The notes beneath the pieces are model-generated. The model saw only the letters and a list, made by a program, of their open reading frames with translations. It was not told where the DNA came from and did not search any database. Of a stretch of DNA of 64,000 nt, positions 17,816 to 26,916 are shown piece by piece. Position 1 is the stretch's first letter. Every line of letters starts with the position of its first letter. Source of the stretch: Oceanobacillus neutriphilus. GTDB lineage: Bacteria > Bacillota > Bacilli > Bacillales > Amphibacillaceae. The translations under genes and the position numbers were made by a program. The stretch is taken from positions 124,001 through 188,000 of the forward strand of contig NZ_BMLW01000004.1 in the NCBI RefSeq assembly GCF_014645515.1. Direction: 5' to 3'.

Positions 17816-17910
17816 TACTTTGATTTACCGTATTGCAACAGGAGCAGTCTTAAAGAGAAACATATTTATTAGACAAGCACCACAACATTCTGATTTGAGG
17901 AGGAAACAAA

Positions 17911-18522
17911 ATGCAGCATTTTACAGAAGACCCTTGGGCAAGAACCTATACAAGAAACGGATTTATTTCCGAGGAAATAATATCAAGCTTACAAAAAAGT
18001 ATCCGCAGAGGAAAAGAGGAGGATGCCTGCGAATTTGCATATGAGCTCTATATCACTTCTCCACAGGCAGAGGACAAACTATGGAGACGTTTAATTGCTA
18101 TTTCTGTAGAAGATATTGGAATGGGAGACCCTCAAGCAGCTATCTTAATTAATAATTTACATGATATGAGTCAAAAGTTCGTTTATGCAGATGGCGATCG
18201 TCCATTATTCTTCTTCCATGCCATTCGTTACCTATGTGCGTGTGAAAAAGATCGTTCCAGCGACTTATTAAAAAATATTGTTTCTAAAAGCTTTGCAATG
18301 GGATACCTTCCAGAGATTCCAGACATCGCTCTTGATAAACATACAACAAAAGGAAAAGCAATGGGACGCGATTCTTTCCATTTCCTAAATGAAGCAAGTA
18401 AAGTTATCCCTCAAAAAGAAGTAGATAATGATTACAAAGCACGTTATGAAGAAATTCTTAAGAAATATAATCCGGAAGAGGCTGTAGAGTCCACATTTAA
18501 AAGCAATCCCTGGCAGTACTGA
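17911..18522 (+). CDS. RarA/MgsA C-terminal-like helical protein
   Basis: Protein of 203 residues without an ATP-binding domain. The block SLQKSIRRGKEEDACEFAYE followed by LWRRLIAISVEDIGMGDPQA resembles the C-terminal clamp-loader-like region of RarA/MgsA AAA+ proteins (typical SALIKSIR...ARRLVIFASEDIGLADPQA). The N-terminal Walker motifs are absent and the frame begins at a proper GAGGAGG site. It is the first gene of a four-gene cluster with PTS IIB, IIC and IIA genes. Its function there is unknown; similar stand-alone proteins occur in other Firmicutes PTS loci as far as I recall. Confidence 0.65.
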   Translation: MQHFTEDPWARTYTRNGFISEEIISSLQKSIRRGKEEDACEFAYELYITSPQAEDKLWRRLIAISVEDIGMGDPQAAILINNLHDMSQKFVYADGDRPLFFFHAIRYLCACEKDRSSDLLKNIVSKSFAMGYLPEIPDIALDKHTTKGKAMGRDSFHFLNEASKVIPQKEVDNDYKARYEEILKKYNPEEAVESTFKSNPWQY

Positions 18523-18579
18523 AACACGAATAAAGCTAGATAAAGCATGCTGTGATTCTAACTAAAGGAGAGATTATTA

Positions 18580-18903
18580 ATGAATATTCTTTTAATCTGT
18601 GAAGCAGGTGCATCCACTGGCTATTTAGTTCAAAAAATGCAGGCGTTTATCGCGGAGCATGAAAAGCTAAAGCATAAAGAAATGAACGTGGAAGCAACCT
18701 CTGTAAATCAATTGGGATCAACCCTTGAAGCAAAAGATATCGATGTGGTGCTTATTGCTCCACAAATTCGTTCCAGAGAAGATTCCATTCATGAAGTGTG
18801 CCAGCGCCATCAAGTAAAAGTCGGCACGATTGATCTAGTAGATTACGGGCGTATAGATGCTCCGGCAATCATTAAGTTAGCAATTAAATTGTACAAAAAC
18901 TAG
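18580..18903 (+). CDS. PTS lactose/cellobiose-family IIB component
   Basis: Cytoplasmic phosphocarrier of 107 residues. The phosphorylated cysteine is Cys7 in LLICEAGASTGYLVQKM, the family P-loop. It takes phosphate from the IIA protein and passes it to sugar carried by IIC. AAAGGAGAG precedes the ATG. It is second in the cluster, followed by a strong hairpin before the IIC gene. Confidence 0.92.
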   Translation: MNILLICEAGASTGYLVQKMQAFIAEHEKLKHKEMNVEATSVNQLGSTLEAKDIDVVLIAPQIRSREDSIHEVCQRHQVKVGTIDLVDYGRIDAPAIIKLAIKLYKN

Positions 18904-18914
18904 GTAGTCCTGAC

Positions 18915-18958
18915 AATAAGTTACTGTCGAAGGGGTACCTCTTAGGCAGTAACTTATT
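18915..18958 (+). other. Intra-operon hairpin between IIB and IIC
   Basis: AATAAGTTACTG (18915-18926) pairs perfectly with CAGTAACTTATT (18947-18958) around a 20-base loop. The following T run is short, so it may be a partial terminator, an RNA-stability element or a processing site that sets the ratio of IIB to IIC. Confidence 0.6.
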
Positions 18959-18994
18959 TCAAAATAAAACGCTTTATAGAGGGGATGAACAGCG

Positions 18995-20299
18995 TTGGCC
19001 GAGACAGAATCAAGATTTCAGCAGTCCTTACAGAAATACTTATTACCTGTTGCTAAAAAAATAGAAAACCAAGTGCATATTCAAGCAGTTAAAGAGGGTA
19101 TGATGAGTATCGTACCCATCATTATTATCGGCTCTTTTTGTTTATTATCTATTGCTTTAATGAATATTCTTCCAGAAGGAAACAGTGTAGCAGCTTTTAT
19201 CGGCAGTCACCTTGATAAATTTATGCTTCCATTTAATTTCACGATGGGAATTATTTCATTATACTCTGCATTCTTTATAGCGGAATCACTGGCCAGAAAA
19301 TATAAGATGAACTCTATTGAGATTGGAATTACTGCTGTAATCTGCCAATTTATTGTTGGTGCAGAAGTAATAGATGGCGGTTTTGGAACAGCAAACCTTG
19401 ATGCACAAGGACTGTTTGTCAGTATTATTGTCAGTTTAGGAATCGTAGAAATTACCCGCTTCTTAAATAGCAAATCACTTGTCATTCGTCTGCCAAAAGA
19501 TGTTCCAAGCATTGTTGCCAAGAGTTTTAACAATTTAGTTCCAATGGTGATAAATATTGTCGTATTTACAGTTATCTCTATTCTTTCCTTTGAATTTGCC
19601 GGGAAAGCATTTCCGCAGGTTATTATGAGCGTCCTCGCTCCAGCAATTCAGAGTATTGACAATATTTTTGCCGTAATGCTTATTCTTTTCTTAACGCAGC
19701 TGCTCTGGTTCTTTGGATTACATGGTGCCGCAATCACATCAAGCGTCTGGCTGCCAATCGCTACAACTTATATGGCGACGAACGCAAATAACATTGCCGC
19801 TGGCGGGGAAGCCGCGCATATCTTTACAATGGGCTTCTACTACAGTATATTATCGGTAACTGGATCCGGGATTACATTAGGCCTCGTATTTCTAATGATG
19901 CGAAGCAAGTCGGATACATTACGTCCAATTGGAAAGGTTGCTTTCATTCCATCTTTATTCGGTATTAACGAACCTGTCATTTTTGGGACACCAATTGTAT
20001 TGAATCCATTCTTATTTATCCCGTTTATTTTTGCTCCTCCAATTATTGGCGGAATTTCCTACCTGCTCTTCAGTGCAGGTTTTATTGGCTACCCGATTGT
20101 AGAGCCTCCTGGTTTCTTACCGCCCGGTGTTGGAGCATTTATCATGACGCTTGATTGGAAAGCTGTCATCCTGCCATTTGTAAATATTATTGTAATGGGA
20201 CTTATCTATTTTCCTTTCTTCAAAGCAATGGAGAAGGCTCAATTACTGAAAGAACAAAATGAGAAAGAAGAAGAGGAAGATGACGCATTTGATTTCTAA
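18995..20299 (+). CDS. PTS lactose/cellobiose-family IIC component
   Basis: Sugar-translocating membrane subunit of 434 residues with about ten hydrophobic segments. It has the family signatures LWFFGLHGAAITSSVWLPIA, SLFGINEPVIFGTPIVLNPF and a C-terminal acidic tail (EKEEEEDD). The start is TTG at 18995, ten bases after GAGGGG; the nearby ATG is out of frame. The family covers cellobiose, lichenan and related beta-glucosides, but no phospho-glycosidase gene accompanies it, so the sugar cannot be named. Confidence 0.9.
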   Translation: MAETESRFQQSLQKYLLPVAKKIENQVHIQAVKEGMMSIVPIIIIGSFCLLSIALMNILPEGNSVAAFIGSHLDKFMLPFNFTMGIISLYSAFFIAESLARKYKMNSIEIGITAVICQFIVGAEVIDGGFGTANLDAQGLFVSIIVSLGIVEITRFLNSKSLVIRLPKDVPSIVAKSFNNLVPMVINIVVFTVISILSFEFAGKAFPQVIMSVLAPAIQSIDNIFAVMLILFLTQLLWFFGLHGAAITSSVWLPIATTYMATNANNIAAGGEAAHIFTMGFYYSILSVTGSGITLGLVFLMMRSKSDTLRPIGKVAFIPSLFGINEPVIFGTPIVLNPFLFIPFIFAPPIIGGISYLLFSAGFIGYPIVEPPGFLPPGVGAFIMTLDWKAVILPFVNIIVMGLIYFPFFKAMEKAQLLKEQNEKEEEEDDAFDF

Positions 20300-20341
20300 T
20301 TGCCTCAAACTCTCTCAAATATTGATTGGAGGACACGATTC

Positions 20342-20680
20342 ATGGAAGAGAATCAACAAAACGAAACGCCTTCTTTAGAAGCGGGTGCTTTCGAAATTAT
20401 TGCGCTTGCCGGACAGGCCAAAAGCGATACATTAATCGCTTTGAAAAAGGTAAAAGGAGATGCGTATGAGGAAGCTCGCGCACTGTTAAAAGAAGCAAAT
20501 GATTTAATTGTACAAGCGTCGGGCGTGCATTTAAAACTTCTTTCCAGACTATCTGAAAATTCGGAGGAAAATTTGCCTTTCCTGGTTATTCACGCAGAAG
20601 ATCATTATTCCCAAGCTTCTTACTCTTATGAATTGGTTTCGGAACTATTAGATATTTTTGAGAAAAAGCTATCTTCATAA
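20342..20680 (+). CDS. PTS lactose/cellobiose-family IIA component
   Basis: Helical phosphocarrier of 112 residues. The conserved segment FLVIHAEDHYSQASYSYELV carries the histidines of this family; His in VIHAEDH is the expected phosphorylation site. I chose ATG 20342 because GGAGG lies nine bases upstream; a TTG 42 bases earlier lacks a ribosome site. It is the last gene of the PTS cluster, 42 bases after IIC, and is followed by a terminator. Confidence 0.9.
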   Translation: MEENQQNETPSLEAGAFEIIALAGQAKSDTLIALKKVKGDAYEEARALLKEANDLIVQASGVHLKLLSRLSENSEENLPFLVIHAEDHYSQASYSYELVSELLDIFEKKLSS

Positions 20681-20692
20681 CTGGAATAGCAG

Positions 20693-20728
20693 CCATAGTA
20701 AGCCTCGGCTTACTATGGTTTTCTTTTT
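20693..20728 (+). terminator. Terminator of the PTS operon
   Basis: CCATAGTAAGC (20693-20703), loop CTCG, GCTTACTATGG (20708-20718), then a T-rich run: a classic intrinsic terminator. Confidence 0.9.
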
Positions 20729-20818
20729 ATTCGTTTTAGTATTTCCTTCCATATTCGCTTGTTCCTCTCCTTCATGTATGATATGTTTAACAAAATTAAA
20801 TGAGGGGATGCTGTTAAA

Positions 20819-22060
20819 ATGATGAAAAAATTACTTTGTTTTTTTATAGTCATTTTTTTAAGCGCTTGCAGTTCCTCTAACTCCGGACAAGAAAACCCAG
20901 CTGACGATATGGATCAGCCGGACAAAGCATCGAAAGAAACCGTCCAGTCAGGATTGAACCAGCTTGGTTTTGAAGCACTCTCCGGATTAGACAAAGATGA
21001 GGATGGCAATTTATTTATCTCTCCTGTCAGTATTTGGACTGCATTGAATATGGCCTATCATGGCGCCGGAGGAGAGACAAAAGAAGAAATGGCTGAAGTA
21101 CTTGGGATAGAGAATATTGATTCTGATGCCTTACTTGCTGCGAACCACAATCTGTTAGTGAATCAGACAGAGGATAATGAGGAACTGGAGCTGTATCTTG
21201 CAAATGCTATCTGGTTCAGGGAAGATATGGAGATTGAATCTGCTTACCAGGAAATGATGGAAACATCTTATCTAGCGCAAATAGAGCCCCTGACAACAGA
21301 AGATGCAATCAATGACTGGGTTGCCGAACAGACAAATGACCGAATCGATAAGATGATAGATGAGATTTCTCCTAATTTAATTTTATTCTTGCTCAATGCT
21401 GTTTACTTTCAAGGTGACTGGACCTATCCTTTTGATGAAAGCTTAACAGAGGATCAGAAATTTCATTTAGCAGACGGCTCTACTATCGAAACACCTACGA
21501 TGGTATTGTACGAGGAGGAATTAAATTACGCAGAAAATGATGATGTTCAAGTTGTTTCCCTGCCTTATGAAGAGGAAGAAACCATACAAATGCAGATTTT
21601 CCTGCCTAATGAGGACACAAGCTTTGCAGATTTTCAGGAAGACTTTTCATTAGAAAAATGGCAGGAATGGACAGAGGATATGGAGAAACAGACAGGAACT
21701 GTATTTCTTCCCTCCTTCACATTGGAATATGAATCTGAACTCAATGATCTTTTTATTGATCTCGGTATGGAACAGGCCTTCGCTCCAGACCAGGCTAATT
21801 TTTCTAATATGTTTACGTCTATAGAAGATAAAGGGGCTTATATCGACGAAATTTATCATAAAACATTTATATACGTTAACGAAGAAGGTACGGAAGCAGC
21901 TGGAGCTACCTCTGTTTCAATAGAAGAAACTGCTGCAATTATACAGGATACCTTCCAGATGGAAATCGATCGCCCGTTTCTATTCACAATTACCAATACA
22001 GAAGAGAATATCATTTTATTTATGGGAAGTATCGAGCAGCCCGTAAATGAAAGTGGATAA
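20819..22060 (+). CDS. Serpin-family protease-inhibitor lipoprotein
   Basis: Serpin of 413 residues with a lipoprotein signal peptide (lipobox LSAC, Cys17), so it is displayed on the outer face of the membrane. Core motifs are NLFISPVSIWTALNMAYHGA, FLLNAVYFQGDW, and the reactive-centre hinge EEGTEAAGATSV followed by DRPFLFTITN. The hinge is of the inhibitory type, with small residues P12-P9. By counting from the hinge glycine the P1 residue would be the Thr in IEET-AA, suggesting an elastase- or subtilisin-like target. It is monocistronic with its own terminator. Serpins are patchily distributed in bacteria. Confidence 0.92.
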   Translation: MMKKLLCFFIVIFLSACSSSNSGQENPADDMDQPDKASKETVQSGLNQLGFEALSGLDKDEDGNLFISPVSIWTALNMAYHGAGGETKEEMAEVLGIENIDSDALLAANHNLLVNQTEDNEELELYLANAIWFREDMEIESAYQEMMETSYLAQIEPLTTEDAINDWVAEQTNDRIDKMIDEISPNLILFLLNAVYFQGDWTYPFDESLTEDQKFHLADGSTIETPTMVLYEEELNYAENDDVQVVSLPYEEEETIQMQIFLPNEDTSFADFQEDFSLEKWQEWTEDMEKQTGTVFLPSFTLEYESELNDLFIDLGMEQAFAPDQANFSNMFTSIEDKGAYIDEIYHKTFIYVNEEGTEAAGATSVSIEETAAIIQDTFQMEIDRPFLFTITNTEENIILFMGSIEQPVNESG

Positions 22061-22065
22061 AAAAA

Positions 22066-22105
22066 GTCCATTCGCCTGAGTTATTTTCAGCTCAGGCGAA
22101 TGGAC
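22066..22105. terminator. Bidirectional terminator between serpin gene and csaA
   Basis: A perfect 15-bp stem, GTCCATTCGCCTGAG (22066-22080) and CTCAGGCGAATGGAC (22091-22105), with A and T runs on either side. Confidence 0.92.
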
Positions 22106-22115
22106 ACTTCTTTTA

Positions 22116-22448
22116 TTAGGAAATTTTCGTTCCGTTTGTCACTTGTTCATCTGGACCAAGTAAAACGACATCTCCCTCTTCTTCTACCCCGCCAACAACA
22201 AGCACCTCTGATTTAAAGCCGGCAATTCTGCGCGGCGGAAAATTAACGACTGCAACAACCTGACGTCCTACCAAGTCCTTAGGTGTATAGCGTTTGGTAA
22301 TTTGTGCAGAGGATTGTTTTTCACCAATCTCTTCTCCAAAATCAATCCGTAATTTAATCGCAGGAACACGTGCTTTTTCAAGCGGTTCTGCGTGTAATAC
22401 AGTACCTACACGTAAATCGATTTTCATAAAATCCTCATACGTTGCCAT
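22116..22448 (-). CDS. csaA: CsaA, tRNA-binding-domain export chaperone
   Basis: Dimeric OB-fold protein of 110 residues, the usual length. MKIDLRVGTVLHAEPLEKAR near the N terminus and GFKSEVLVVGG towards the C terminus match CsaA and the tRNA-binding domain of MetRS. In B. subtilis CsaA assists export of pre-proteins through Sec. I chose MATYEDF at 22448, eight bases after AAGGAGG; a start 24 bases upstream would include that ribosome site. Monocistronic. Confidence 0.92.
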   Translation of the reverse strand: MATYEDFMKIDLRVGTVLHAEPLEKARVPAIKLRIDFGEEIGEKQSSAQITKRYTPKDLVGRQVVAVVNFPPRRIAGFKSEVLVVGGVEEEGDVVLLGPDEQVTNGTKIS

Positions 22449-22707
22449 TCCATAAGCCTCCTTATGTAACAATTTTCTAATTATTTCTATTGTATCTATC
22501 TTAATGGAGAAACATACCTGAAAGCAAACAAATAAAGACCAGCTTCATTTGTAATTGCCAATGCAGCAAGGTTACTACAGCTGCTGCAATATATGAAAAT
22601 AGCTTTTAATGTCTTTGTATCCTAAGATAACGAAACTTTTCCGCTTGATTTTCGTATATCTAATATACATAAATACAAACATATCCTATAACTCATGGAG
22701 GGATTCT

Positions 22708-23415
22708 ATGCTACAGGTACATATAGATTCTGCAGGCTATCAGCAAAAAAAGCTTTACTTAAAAGATATTCATTTCACTATTTCTCCCGGTGAAATCGTC
22801 GGTCTTATCGGAGCAAACGGCGCAGGAAAAAGTACGACTATCAAATCTATTATCGGCACCATAGAGCACTTCCATGGAAACATTAAATTAGAAGATGACA
22901 AACAGCTGGCATATATCCCGGAAGAGCCCATCCTCTATGATCGTCTTACACTTTGGGAGCATCTGCGGCTCGCTGCCACCTCTTATGAAATCCCGCAAGA
23001 TGTCTGGGAGTCCCGGGCAAAGAATCTTCTAAAAAAATTCTCCTTGACTGGCAAAGAGCATGAGCTGCCTATTCATTTTTCCAAAGGAATGCGGCAAAAA
23101 ACATTAATTTGTCTCAGCTTTATGACAGAAGCGGATATTTATATCATTGATGAACCGTTTATCGGCTTAGATCCAATAGCAACAAAACATCTGATCACCC
23201 TGCTGCATCAGGAAAAAGAACGTGGAGCGGCTCTGCTAATGTCTACCCATGTACTTGATTCCGCAGAAAAACTATGTGACCGGTTTATTCTTTTAAACGA
23301 AGGACACACTGTTTTTCAAGGGGGCTTACAAGAGCTGCAGACAGCAACAAATCAACCGGCCGGCACATCTCTATTAGACTGCTTTTATGAATTACTGGAG
23401 GAGAGTGTATCATGA
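22708..23415 (+). CDS. ecsA: EcsA-like ABC transporter ATPase
   Basis: ATPase of 235 residues with Walker A GANGAGKSTT, the EcsA-like stretch YIPEEPILYDRLTLWEHLRL, a degenerate signature (FSKGMRQKTL), Walker B (IYIIDEPFIGLDPIA) and switch histidine (STHVLDSAEK). Ecs transporters affect secretion, competence and intramembrane proteolysis in B. subtilis. The ATG at 22708 follows GGAGGG; upstream in-frame codons encode a hydrophobic stretch foreign to the family. It overlaps ecsB by four bases and is followed by the haem-sensor genes. Confidence 0.82.
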   Translation: MLQVHIDSAGYQQKKLYLKDIHFTISPGEIVGLIGANGAGKSTTIKSIIGTIEHFHGNIKLEDDKQLAYIPEEPILYDRLTLWEHLRLAATSYEIPQDVWESRAKNLLKKFSLTGKEHELPIHFSKGMRQKTLICLSFMTEADIYIIDEPFIGLDPIATKHLITLLHQEKERGAALLMSTHVLDSAEKLCDRFILLNEGHTVFQGGLQELQTATNQPAGTSLLDCFYELLEESVS

Positions 23416-24659
23416 ATAAGACAGCACGCAGCTTGTTCTTCAATCGGCTCCAGTCAGATTTTCAAAATTTATGGGAAGCGAGTAAGCTGATACTTGATTG
23501 GACATTATTTATCTATTTATTAATCCCCGGAGTCGCTGCTGGTGCATTTTTCTATATGGAGTGGCTCGGTGATATACCATACATTTTAAATCTGATCGGC
23601 TGGTACGGCTGGATGATTATATTGGCGATAAGTTTTTTCCTGTATAATATAAAGTTATTCACATACCTGGCAGACCAGCTTTTTCTATGCAGAAATATTC
23701 CCTTATTGCGGCGTGTATCCCAATATGGAATCATCTATTCTATCAGTATTGTGTTGTTTACCAGCACATTGCTATTTCTAGTCGCTGTTCCTTTTCTAAG
23801 TAAAATATTTACTTTATCCCTTCTTTCTTCAGGATATCTATGGCTATACTATCTCTCAGGGGCATGTTTGGTTACGTTGTGGAAAAAGTATGCACAAATT
23901 CATTTCCCATCCGTTATTTTACGCACGCTATCTTATATCATAGTCCTTGCGTTGTGGATAAGTCTAACTCAGGTTATTGTATCCGACTTCCTGCTGTGGA
24001 TATCGTGGATAAGCATTAGTTTTATTGCTGTGATAACCATGGCTTATAAACTCCCATATGATGGAACGCATTTTTTAAAAATTGCTGAAATGGATGAACA
24101 GGCAAGAGGCAAATGGGCTAACCTTTTACTTACAAACGCTAATCAACAAGGCTACAAGCTGCCTTCTGCAAAACCGGTGCGACTCTGGAAGAATTCACAG
24201 GTTATGTTCCAAAAACAAAACAGCGCTATGATTTTTACTGATGCCTATTTTAAATCTTTCTTTCGCAATTTACCCGTGCTGATGCCGCTTGTTCAGCTCA
24301 CAAGTCTTTTAATTGCTGTGCTGATATTAGCTGCACCATACTGGACCGGTTGCTTATTTTGGCTTGCTTCCATTTATATCATTGTGGATATCACGAAAAC
24401 AGGCTGGCTTGGTTTCAGATTCGATTCCTTTATTATACTTTTTCCCTGGAAGGAACCTGTACTGCGAAGCTCCCTGGAAACCAGTGTGCTGCGCTTAAGC
24501 TCACCTATCCTTCTGGTTATCGGCCTCCTTTTTGGATATTTGAAATTTGGTATTTTAGGGATGCTGATTTTCTCTATTAGCAGTGTATTATTAGGAATAG
24601 GACTGATTTATTGGCATATTCGTTATGTACCTGTGAATAAGGTAAAACCAGTCGAATAA
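23412..24659 (+). CDS. ecsB: EcsB-like ABC transporter membrane protein
   Basis: Membrane partner of the preceding ATPase, 415 residues with about eight hydrophobic segments. The N terminus (RLQSDFQNLWEASKLILDW) and the C-terminal FDSFIILFPWKEPVLRSSLE resemble the EcsB family. ATG overlaps the ecsA stop (ATGA), and GGAGGAG lies upstream. This may be the main Ecs locus or a paralogue; the third gene ecsC is absent. It is separated by about 70 bases from hssR, so co-transcription is possible. Confidence 0.78.
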   Translation: MNKTARSLFFNRLQSDFQNLWEASKLILDWTLFIYLLIPGVAAGAFFYMEWLGDIPYILNLIGWYGWMIILAISFFLYNIKLFTYLADQLFLCRNIPLLRRVSQYGIIYSISIVLFTSTLLFLVAVPFLSKIFTLSLLSSGYLWLYYLSGACLVTLWKKYAQIHFPSVILRTLSYIIVLALWISLTQVIVSDFLLWISWISISFIAVITMAYKLPYDGTHFLKIAEMDEQARGKWANLLLTNANQQGYKLPSAKPVRLWKNSQVMFQKQNSAMIFTDAYFKSFFRNLPVLMPLVQLTSLLIAVLILAAPYWTGCLFWLASIYIIVDITKTGWLGFRFDSFIILFPWKEPVLRSSLETSVLRLSSPILLVIGLLFGYLKFGILGMLIFSISSVLLGIGLIYWHIRYVPVNKVKPVE

Positions 24660-24729
24660 TTTGGCAGCTTCCTTTGATTTGCAGTAAGCTTAGGACAAGC
24701 AATATTTAATGTGAATGGAGATTACCCAC

Positions 24730-25407
24730 ATGCAAAGTATATTAATTGTTGACGATGATACCCATATCCTTCAGCTTGTCCGTATTCAGCTGGAGAAGGA
24801 AGGCTTCTTCGTTTCTGAGGCTAAGGATGGTGCAGAAGCTTTAGCCATATTAAAAAAGACAAATTATGATTTGGCTGTTGTTGATGTGATGATGCCGTTT
24901 ATGAATGGATTTCAACTGACTAAAGAAATTCGTAAAAAATACGATATTCCAATTATATTACTCACAGCAAAAGGACAAATTGAGGATAAAGAAGAAGGAT
25001 TCCTTGCAGGAACAGATGACTATTTAGTAAAACCATTTGAGCCCCGTGAATTGATCTTTCGTGTGCAGGCATTGCTGCGCCGCTATCAACTGGAAAATAA
25101 CACGCATACCATACAATTTGGAGATACAGAAATCAATCTAAATAATTATGAGATAAAGATTGGGGATAAAACATTTTTACTCCCTTTAAAGGAGTTCGAA
25201 TTATTGGCATTATTGGCAACTTATCCACAGCATGTATTTCCTCGTACACAGCTGATCGAAAAAATATGGGGGATGGATTACGATGGGGATGAACGGACAG
25301 TGGATGTGCATATTAAACGGCTGAGGCAGCGCTTCTCTTCCCAGACCTCTTCCTTCTCCATTAAAACAGTCCGCGGCATTGGATACTGTTTGGAGCCGGA
25401 GGAATGA
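24730..25407 (+). CDS. hssR: Haem-responsive response regulator HssR
   Basis: OmpR-family regulator of 225 residues. The receiver domain has DDD near the N terminus, phospho-acceptor Asp in VVDVMMP and Lys in LVKPFE. The winged helix shows [20 protein letters not shown] followed by [12 protein letters not shown]. It aligns closely by eye with S. aureus HssR ([27 protein letters not shown]). I chose [10 protein letters not shown] at 24730, ten bases after GGAG. A matching HssR direct repeat lies before hrtBA at 33563. The gene overlaps hssS by four bases. Confidence 0.88.
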   Translation: [225 protein letters not shown]

Positions 25408-26789
25408 TGCGATCACTTTATGTAAAATTTGCTGCTGTTACCATTGGCATCATGGTCCTTAGCGGCGTTATCGCTTTTTTCGTATCGAACACTTATTATC
25501 AACATTCTCTCAAGCCCCAAAACGACGAAAAAAATACGTCAATTGCTTTGGAGATGGCTGCCTTTATTGAAAATAATCCAGAAATAACGATTACTGACTA
25601 CTTAACAAATATGGCAGATGTCGGTTATCAACTGTATCTTGTGGATAACAATGGCCAAGAGCAGTTTTTTGGAGCAGAGTTCCGGGAGAACAATTTAACA
25701 GATACTGAAATACAAAAGGTTTTAGATGGAGAAATTTTCCACGGGATGGTTCATTTCCCCAGACAAACCTTTGTAACAGGCTTTTTTGCAAATGAATTAA
25801 AAAATTCTATCGGTGTTCCGATTACATATCAGGACGAAACCTATGCTTTATTTATCCGGCCGGATATCAAGCTGTTGTTTAATGAGATGCATTTACTATT
25901 TGGAGTACTTTTTGCTTTAACGATTATTTTAAGTATTTTATTTGTTCTCCTTAGCACAATTTATCTTGTCAAACCTATTTCCCGGCTTAGCAATGCAACA
26001 AAACAGCTGGCTAAAGGAAATTTTCAAGTGAAAACTTTAGAAACGAAACGGAAAGATGAATTAGGAGAGTTATCCACAAGTTTCTCACAAATGGCAGAAC
26101 AAATTGAGAAAAATGACCGGCTGCGCAAGGAATTTGTTTCAAATATTTCACATGATATTCAATCTCCATTATCAAATATTAAAGGATATACGAATTTACT
26201 CAGTGACAAGGAGACTTCAGAAGAAGAAAAGAATCAGTATACCTCGATTATTAACGAAGAAATCAGCCGGCTGTCCATCATGACAGAACAGCTTCTGCTT
26301 CTCTCTTCCCTTGACCGGGATCAACAGATTGTGAAAAAGAAACGGATTAATATCAGCAGCCAGTTAAAAAATTTATTAATGAGCTATCAATGGTTGATTC
26401 AAGAAAAAGAAATCATGCTGAGCTATACACTTCCTGAACTGGAGATTGACGCTGATCCCTCCCTGTTAAATACAGTTTGGGATAACCTGCTGTCCAATGC
26501 CTTAAAATATAATCATCCAGGCGGCGGCATTGACATCCAGCTCACTTACACAGAGGAGCAGTGCTCCATTTCCTTTATAGACACAGGAATTGGTATATCC
26601 GATGAGGAAACAAAACGTATCTTTGACCGTTTTTACCGGGCAGATGCTTCCCGTACCAGAAGTGTAAAGGGAACTGGATTAGGATTATCTATTGTAGCAA
26701 CGATTGTAGAATTGCATGGCGGTACGGTCAGTGTTCAGGCTAATGAAGATAACATTGGTACGATTTTCACAGTGAAACTCCCTTTATGA
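25404..26789 (+). CDS. hssS: Haem sensor histidine kinase HssS
   Basis: Membrane kinase of 461 residues: TM1 (about 7-28), an extracytoplasmic sensor (about 30-165), TM2, HAMP, dimerisation domain with His in SNISHDIQSPLSNIK, then N (DNLLSNALKY), G1 (DTGIGIS), F and G2 (GTGLGLSI) boxes. The sensor segments FGAEFRENNLTDTEIQKVL, FVTGFFANEL and ALFIRPDI match S. aureus HssS (FYGEPFRED, FVTGFFDN, VFMRPDI). It senses toxic haem levels and phosphorylates HssR. It is followed by a terminator. Confidence 0.88.
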   Translation: MMRSLYVKFAAVTIGIMVLSGVIAFFVSNTYYQHSLKPQNDEKNTSIALEMAAFIENNPEITITDYLTNMADVGYQLYLVDNNGQEQFFGAEFRENNLTDTEIQKVLDGEIFHGMVHFPRQTFVTGFFANELKNSIGVPITYQDETYALFIRPDIKLLFNEMHLLFGVLFALTIILSILFVLLSTIYLVKPISRLSNATKQLAKGNFQVKTLETKRKDELGELSTSFSQMAEQIEKNDRLRKEFVSNISHDIQSPLSNIKGYTNLLSDKETSEEEKNQYTSIINEEISRLSIMTEQLLLLSSLDRDQQIVKKKRINISSQLKNLLMSYQWLIQEKEIMLSYTLPELEIDADPSLLNTVWDNLLSNALKYNHPGGGIDIQLTYTEEQCSISFIDTGIGISDEETKRIFDRFYRADASRTRSVKGTGLGLSIVATIVELHGGTVSVQANEDNIGTIFTVKLPL

Positions 26790-26823
26790 AGCAGGTAATC
26801 TTTAAAACTAAATCATTATGAAC

Positions 26824-26880
26824 CCTCATTAGAACCCATTCTGCACAAGGAAGGGATATCTAATGAGGATTCTTTTTTTA
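26824..26880 (+). terminator. Terminator after hssS
   Basis: CCTCATTAGA (26824-26833) pairs with TCTAATGAGG (26859-26868), followed by ATTCTTTTTTT. Confidence 0.75.
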
Positions 26881-26916
26881 TAGGTCTTTTATTATTACTC
26901 AATATTTATAATCGCT

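Noticed and set aside
17820-18044. Alternative frame upstream of the RarA-like gene
   Set aside because: It overlaps the real start in another frame and lacks a ribosome site.
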